NCBI GenBank assembly: GCA_001791035.1
Contig: MGDX01000017.1
Coordinates: forward strand, 22,313 to 40,042
DNA length: 17,730 bases
DNA from: Candidatus Uhrbacteria bacterium RIFCSPHIGHO2_02_FULL_53_13
Lineage (GTDB): Bacteria; Patescibacteriota; Patescibacteriia; UBA9934; UBA11717
Reading direction: 5' to 3'
Shown here: positions 14,414 through 17,730 of the stretch, one piece after another
Layout: each line of letters opens with the position of its first letter
Position numbering within the stretch: the stretch's first letter is position 1
The notes under the pieces: model-generated
The model's input: the letters and a program-made list of their open reading frames with translations, nothing else
Database searches by the model: none
What the model was told of the DNA's origin: nothing
Program-made: the position numbers and the translations under genes

Positions 14414-14434
14414 AGGATCAAGAGTGTAGATCCT
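14414..14434. repeat. Inverted repeat AGGATC-N9-GATCCT beside the DnaA boxes
   Basis: A perfect 6-bp inverted repeat with a nine-base spacer begins immediately after the last DnaA box. GAT recurs four times between 14416 and 14439, followed by an A/T-rich ATATAAAAAA stretch. It could be an operator or part of an origin-type unwinding region; the length is short, so chance is possible. Confidence 0.4.
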
Positions 14435-14443
14435 GATGGATAT

Positions 14444-14464
14444 AAAAAACGGAACCTCCCGTTT
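14444..14464 (-). terminator. Weak terminator-like hairpin in the mreB leader
   Basis: On the minus strand AAACGG, loop GAGGTT, CCGTTT runs into a six-T tract (complement of 14444-14449). If the candidate promoter at 14470-14498 is used, this would be the first transcribed sequence, so it could act as an attenuator. The stem is short and partly A-U, so confidence is low. Confidence 0.25.
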
Positions 14465-14469
14465 GTTTG

Positions 14470-14498
14470 AGTATAGCGGTGTGTTGAGTTTTCAGCAA
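14470..14498 (-). promoter_or_regulatory. Candidate mreB promoter
   Basis: On the minus strand a -10 of TATACT (14475-14470) lies 17 bp after TTGCTG (14498-14493), a poor -35. A start near 14463 would give a leader of about 175 nt that runs through the DnaA-box array to the mreB ATG. No better promoter was found in this spacer, but DnaA-overlapping alternatives nearer mreB cannot be excluded. Confidence 0.3.
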
Positions 14499-14542
14499 TA
14501 TTTCATCATTGCTTGACGCGCACTCTTCATTTTGAACCATTT

Positions 14543-14558
14543 TCTGACGATCGTCAGA
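14543..14558. promoter_or_regulatory. Perfect 16-bp palindrome, probable operator
   Basis: TCTGACGATCGTCAGA is a perfect two-fold palindrome. It ends 19 bp before the -35 of the HTH gene, with its centre at about -62 from the expected transcription start. That is a typical place for an activator or autoregulator. The divergent mreB gene is on the other side. The adjacent XRE-type protein is the obvious candidate ligand; this is inference. Confidence 0.55.
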
Positions 14559-14577
14559 GAAGCGTGATGTTTTGCGA

Positions 14578-14606
14578 TTGACACAGACACCCAAGTTTGC
14601 TTAGAT
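14578..14606 (+). promoter_or_regulatory. Sigma-70 promoter of the four-HTH gene
   Basis: A perfect -35 TTGACA (14578-14583), a 17-bp spacer, and -10 TTAGAT (14601-14606). The start would be near 14613. This rules against the frame's upstream start codons at 14597 and 14609 and supports the ATG at 14666, which has AGAGG at 14656-14660, five bases upstream. Confidence 0.7.
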
Positions 14607-14665
14607 GTATGAGGAATCATGTCACGTTTCGTTCAGAAGAAGACACAGAGCCGCCAGAGGTCTGG

Positions 14666-15562
14666 ATGACATCTTGTAAGACGGAGCTTGGAATGTTTGT
14701 GCGAGCACAGCGCCTAGGTAAAGGATGGTCACAGGTGAGGTTGGCAAGTGAGGCAGGAGTCAGCCAGAGAGTGATCAGCGCCATTGAGACCGGTGATCGT
14801 CCGTGTGCTAAAGTATTGCTACTTGGAAACTTAGCTCGAGTGCTCGGTTGCGAGCCGGACAAGTTGCGCAAGCTTGTTCCCGATGAACTTGCGCTCCCAT
14901 CAACAGAGAGAGGGCGCTTTATCCGCGCGCGACGCACGGAGCTCGACCTATCTCTTGAGGATTTGGCCTTCAAGATGAGCGTGAGCTTGCAGGATGTACG
15001 CAAGTTGGAAATGGGAGCCAGGAATCTCTCAGGCAATGTTCGGTGCATTCCGCATTTGGCACATGCGCTGGAGGTGCCCATCGACCAACTGCTCCCATTC
15101 TTCCGTGGGTTTAGCATCACGCCTGTTGGAGAACTCGGAAAGCTTGTTCAGCTTCGTCGCGCACAGCTTGGTATGACGCGCGTTGCTCTCGCCGGCACAT
15201 TGAGATTGTCGAGAGTGATCGTGGAGCAGATTGAAGATGAGAGCATTACTCTCATTTATCGCAACCCACAGCTCGAGAGACTGGCCAGCGCGCTCGCGTT
15301 AGATCCGGATGAATTGAAGCGAGCAAGACCTAAGCGACGGTTGAATGCCCATCCGCGTGCTCTCGGTACCTTGGGAGCTCTCCTGACTACGAAGCGAGAG
15401 GAGCTCAATTACACTCAATCAGCGGTTGCACGGAGAGCGGGTGTATCGACATCGAGTATCTCCAAAATTGAGTGTGGAGGTTTCGTTTCGGCAAAGACAG
15501 CGATCAAGATTGTAGCGGCACTCGACATTGAGATCCCCAATGAGCTGATGCCGAAGAAGTGA
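14666..15562 (+). CDS. Regulator with four tandem XRE-type HTH domains
   Basis: A 298-aa protein made almost wholly of four helix-turn-helix units at about residues 6-70, 80-146, 154-221 and 232-296. Each opens with the same pattern (LGMFVRAQR at 8, RGRFIRARR at 82, LGKLVQLRR at 157, LGALLTTKR at 236) and ends in an A-x-x-L-x-h-x-x-x-x-L-type helix. Units 1 and 4 have textbook XRE recognition helices (SQVRLASEAGVSQRVISAIE; TQSAVARRAGVSTSSISKIE). Units 2 and 3 are more diverged (SLEDLAFKMSVSLQDVRKLE; TRVALAGTLRLSRVIVEQIE). No sensor, peptidase or dimerisation domain is seen. It should bind DNA, perhaps as a one-chain equivalent of two dimers. Start chosen from the promoter and AGAGG; upstream starts at 14597 and 14609 are in frame but disfavoured. 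It is divergent from mreB. I know no named family with this architecture. Confidence 0.85.
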   Translation: MTSCKTELGMFVRAQRLGKGWSQVRLASEAGVSQRVISAIETGDRPCAKVLLLGNLARVLGCEPDKLRKLVPDELALPSTERGRFIRARRTELDLSLEDLAFKMSVSLQDVRKLEMGARNLSGNVRCIPHLAHALEVPIDQLLPFFRGFSITPVGELGKLVQLRRAQLGMTRVALAGTLRLSRVIVEQIEDESITLIYRNPQLERLASALALDPDELKRARPKRRLNAHPRALGTLGALLTTKREELNYTQSAVARRAGVSTSSISKIECGGFVSAKTAIKIVAALDIEIPNELMPKK

Positions 15563-15587
15563 TTTGGCATCCAACCACCCATCTTTC

Positions 15588-15623
15588 CGCCCGTGGCTCA
15601 CAAAGTCTCGGGCGTGAATTTTT
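15588..15623 (+). terminator. Possible terminator after the four-HTH gene
   Basis: CGCCCG (15588-15593) and CGGGCG (15609-15614) can pair across a 15-base loop, followed by TGAA and five Ts (15619-15623). It sits between the convergent HTH gene and the small membrane-protein gene. The large loop and displaced T-run make it a weak candidate. Confidence 0.4.
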
Positions 15624-15639
15624 CAGAGAGGCCGTACAG

Positions 15640-16008
15640 CTAGCGGCGCGTGAACAAGAACCACAGTTCAAGAAGGGCAAAGACTGCGATGAGAAGCACG
15701 CTGATCAACATCGTCAAGAGTCTGAAGTGGGAAAGCCAGAGTGCTGAAAGACCAATGCACGCCAACCAAATGGCTTGTCGAAACGATCGCTGAAGTTGGC
15801 GCGCCTCTACTGCTTCCTTGGTGCGAACGCGGCGAACGAGTACGCCAACGCCGGTTCCCGTTGTCACGACTGCCAGCCACAGCATGAGCGAAGCAATCAG
15901 TGGAGTATATCCGCCGTAATCGCCGGGCAAAAACAGAGAGAGCGTCACACCCAAAAGTCCCCACAAGAGGATGGAGCACATGAAGATAAGCCACACAGCG
16001 CGCGACAT
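15640..16008 (-). CDS. Small four-span membrane protein, unknown
   Basis: A 122-aa protein starting MSRAVWLIF. Four hydrophobic segments are visible: about 4-27 (WLIFMCSILLWGLLGVTLSL), 33-56 (IASLMLWLAVVTTGTGVGVL), 76-93 and 95-118 (LLTMLISVLLIAVFALLELW), with a basic cytoplasmic loop RRVRTKEAVEARQLQRSFRQ between spans two and three. I recognise no family. The frame is open to 16047, but that part overlaps the upstream gene; the ATG at 16008 is 1 nt after its stop. It is the last gene of the helicase/DciA-like operon; the context does not reveal a function. Confidence 0.75.
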   Translation of the reverse strand: MSRAVWLIFMCSILLWGLLGVTLSLFLPGDYGGYTPLIASLMLWLAVVTTGTGVGVLVRRVRTKEAVEARQLQRSFRQAIWLACIGLSALWLSHFRLLTMLISVLLIAVFALLELWFLFTRR

Positions 16009-16009
16009 A

Positions 16010-16321
16010 CTAAAATCGGTCCGTAGAGGTTCGATGCCGCACCACAATGCGGTCTACCGCGGCGTGCGGAACATCGCGAACGATGGCACCGATCACTTCC
16101 TCTTGCCGCTCGAGAATATCTTGCGCGAGCACGCTGTGCGTGCACACCACACACACTTCTTTCTGTTGGTAGGAGAAGCATGCCGCATGCGCTAAAATCC
16201 CGTCGCCAAACAAGGCAACGAGTTGGCGATTTCCCGCGTCCACGATTTGCGCGGCTTCAACCTGGCGTGTGATACCCGCCGTTCTAATGACACGCGTCAA
16301 CAGGGAGCTCAGATGGTCCAT
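16010..16321 (-). CDS. DciA-like (DUF721) protein
   Basis: A 103-aa protein that fits the DUF721/DciA pattern: an N-terminal helix (MDHLSSLLTRVIRTAGITRQ), a KH-like alpha-beta core with A-x-x-h-V-x-x-x-N-x-x-L-x-x-h-F-G, strand KEVCVVCTHSVLAQDI, then the helix LERQEEVIGAIV. DciA loads or operates the replicative helicase DnaB in bacteria that lack DnaC or DnaI. The helix with S-V-L-A-Q is the family's most recognisable part (S-x-W/h-A-x-E/D-L). The start at 16321 is 8 nt after the stop of the helicase-nuclease gene. The domain is short and divergent, so helicase loading is likely but not shown. Confidence 0.6.
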   Translation of the reverse strand: MDHLSSLLTRVIRTAGITRQVEAAQIVDAGNRQLVALFGDGILAHAACFSYQQKEVCVVCTHSVLAQDILERQEEVIGAIVRDVPHAAVDRIVVRHRTSTDRF

Positions 16322-16329
16322 GCAACAGC

Positions 16330-17730
16330 TTATTGGCGATACGGACACACGTCGCGAAAGTCGCAAAACTCGCAATGAAACCCGGGCGTGGGATCAAACA
16401 ACCGAGCGCGAATCTGTCCGCATTGCGCGCGTATTGTATCACGGAGCTTTTCGAGCTGTGCCTCTTTGGCCAAAAACGACACGCGCGTATTGTCCGTAAG
16501 ATAGTGGAACGTCAGACGCACGGGCTCCAGTCCAAAAATCTCACGCGCGACAAGCTGATAAATCATCAGTTGCATTTTGTCTTGCACCGTAAGCGATGAG
16601 AGCGTTTTGGGTTTTCCCGTTTTGTAGTCAATAATCTCCACGCCGCCGTCTACTTGATCAATGCGATCTACGCGGCCGCGAAGGACCGTGTCGTCAAGTA
16701 CGATGGTGAAGCCGCGCTCCAAAAATAACGGTCGAGGCGCATGCGCCCTTATGTCTTCATAGACGACTTTCAGTTGCTTGCGTCCAGCCGCACGATACTC
16801 CTCGCGCTGTTTGGGATTGGCGTACCACTCGTCAATCCATTGCTCATCGTACAGCGCCATCAACGTGTCCAGAGAGACGGGAGGCGAATCGCCTGGTGCC
16901 ATTTCACGCTCAAAAAAAGCCTGGAGCGTGTTGTGCATGGATTTCCCAAAGCTTTGCGGGCCTTGCCCTGGAACCGGAATCTTGAGCACATGCGCACACT
17001 TATACTGCAGTGGACAGCGGCCGTATGCCATGAGTTGCGTAAACGAAAACGCCTTTGGCAACGGAAGGTTTGCGTCCATCGTGACGAGCCGATCGCTGCC
17101 ATCTCTGGTATTGGAAATTTCTTCCTGTGTGCTCACATCGCCAACATTGCAGCGGTCTTTGAGCGCGAGCTCTTGTAAAAAGCGCGATAATTTTTTTGCA
17201 CGCACGCCACCGTAGGATTCGGCGGACGTCAAGTACACGCGTTCCTTGGCGCGCGTGAGTCCCACGTACAACAGGCGTCGCTCTTCCTCAAGATGATGTT
17301 CCGCGGTGGGCGGTTCGGGCACCAGTGTCTTGGGAAGCGCAATCGCCTCCGCGCGCGACGCGGCAGGAAACCGCCGATCAACAAGATTGACAATGAACAC
17401 GTGCTTGAACTCAAGCCCCTTGCTCGCGTGCACCGTCATCACTTTGACTTCGTCGGGACTTCCCTGTTCATCTTCGGCCACAGCTCCCTCCTCGCCCGAT
17501 CGCAATTCTTGTTCGAGTGCGCTCAAAAATGCGTGCAACGAACGATCCGTCTGCAGGGAAATGTATCGGCGCACGCGCTCGTAAAATTGCTGAAGCGCCG
17601 CCGAGGCATTGAGCTGTTCTGCATCCTCCTGTTGGAGGACCCATCCGTACAACCCCGAGTCTTTGAGAGCTTTCGCCAATACCTCAAGCGCGTTACGACG
17701 GCGCGCATACAAACTCATTTCGTGCAAAAA
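16330..17730 (-). CDS. UvrD-like helicase fused to PD-(D/E)XK nuclease, C-terminal 466 aa
   Basis: The reading frame is open to the window edge, so the 5' part (Walker A and most helicase motifs) is missing. The first third carries the late superfamily 1 helicase motifs: VMTVHASKGLEFKHVFIVNL (motif V region) and EEERRLLYVGLTRAKERVYL (motif VI). The C-terminal 250 residues are a RecB-type nuclease: GRVDRIDQVDGGVEIIDYKT contains the D...D-Y-K core. Four cysteines typical of an AddB-type iron-sulfur nuclease are present: one in YGRCPLQYKC, then C-x2-C-x5-C in HCEFCDFRDVC. It probably resects double-strand ends for recombination. A partner AddB- or AddA-type subunit is not visible here. Confidence 0.88.
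   Translation of the reverse strand, partial: FLHEMSLYARRRNALEVLAKALKDSGLYGWVLQQEDAEQLNASAALQQFYERVRRYISLQTDRSLHAFLSALEQELRSGEEGAVAEDEQGSPDEVKVMTVHASKGLEFKHVFIVNLVDRRFPAASRAEAIALPKTLVPEPPTAEHHLEEERRLLYVGLTRAKERVYLTSAESYGGVRAKKLSRFLQELALKDRCNVGDVSTQEEISNTRDGSDRLVTMDANLPLPKAFSFTQLMAYGRCPLQYKCAHVLKIPVPGQGPQSFGKSMHNTLQAFFEREMAPGDSPPVSLDTLMALYDEQWIDEWYANPKQREEYRAAGRKQLKVVYEDIRAHAPRPLFLERGFTIVLDDTVLRGRVDRIDQVDGGVEIIDYKTGKPKTLSSLTVQDKMQLMIYQLVAREIFGLEPVRLTFHYLTDNTRVSFLAKEAQLEKLRDTIRAQCGQIRARLFDPTPGFHCEFCDFRDVCPYRQ

Noticed and set aside
14287..14600. Firm call as the chromosomal origin oriC
   Set aside because: The DnaA-box array is suggestive, but dnaA/dnaN are not here, the A/T-rich part is short, and genes to the right mostly run leftward, against the usual divergence from an origin. 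It is kept as a hypothesis only.
1..17730. CRISPR array or tRNA genes
   Set aside because: No regularly spaced direct repeats of CRISPR size and no TTCGA-type T-loop with a matching acceptor stem were noticed; without a covariance search, a divergent tRNA cannot be fully excluded.

Overview
The window reads as bacterial chromosome, most likely from the Candidate Phyla Radiation (Patescibacteria). This rests on dense packing with many 4-nt ATGA overlaps, short divergent versions of core genes, few Shine-Dalgarno sites, a SerRS with a non-textbook TSE motif, and a free-standing DciA-like protein. TGA is used as a stop codon, which argues against the code-25 lineages (Gracilibacteria, Absconditabacteria). 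No phylum can be fixed from the sequence alone. No tRNA, rRNA, CRISPR array, prophage or complete insertion sequence was seen.

Layout. (1) 1-395: the start of a leftward clpB-type chaperone gene behind a CIRCE/HrcA operator that overlaps its sigma-70 promoter, then a spacer with an inverted pair of heptamer-repeat arrays and one perfect DnaA box. (2) 396-4372: a rightward, overlapping four-gene operon: thpR, a WecG/TagA glycosyltransferase, gltX, and a secreted coiled-coil LytM (M23) peptidase. (3) 4373-4905: a poorly coding spacer with hairpins and one possible 83-aa ORF. (4) 4906-9432: a leftward operon with its own promoter: lysS, a nucleotidyltransferase-like protein without its HxGH motif, serS, an FtsQ-like membrane protein and an unknown single-span protein. 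(5) 9481-14286: a leftward cell-elongation cluster, mreB-mreC-mreD-mrdA (PBP2), followed by greA. (6) 14287-14665: a divergent control region with four 27-bp iteron-like repeats, each starting with a perfect DnaA box, and a perfect 16-bp palindrome next to a strong promoter. (7) 14666-15562: a rightward gene for a protein made of four tandem XRE-type helix-turn-helix domains. (8) 15640-17730: a leftward operon with a UvrD-like helicase/PD-(D/E)XK nuclease (5' end outside the window), a DciA-like protein and a small four-span membrane protein.

Together the genes cover cell-wall growth (MreBCD, PBP2, LytM peptidase, an FtsQ-like protein, a wall/surface glycosyltransferase), translation (GluRS, LysRS, SerRS), transcription (GreA), protein quality control (ClpB) and DNA maintenance (helicase-nuclease, DciA). 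The most novel part is 14287-15562, where a DnaA-box iteron array and an ideal operator palindrome lie between mreB and a four-headed HTH regulator. This could be a replication origin, or a site that couples replication state to cell elongation.
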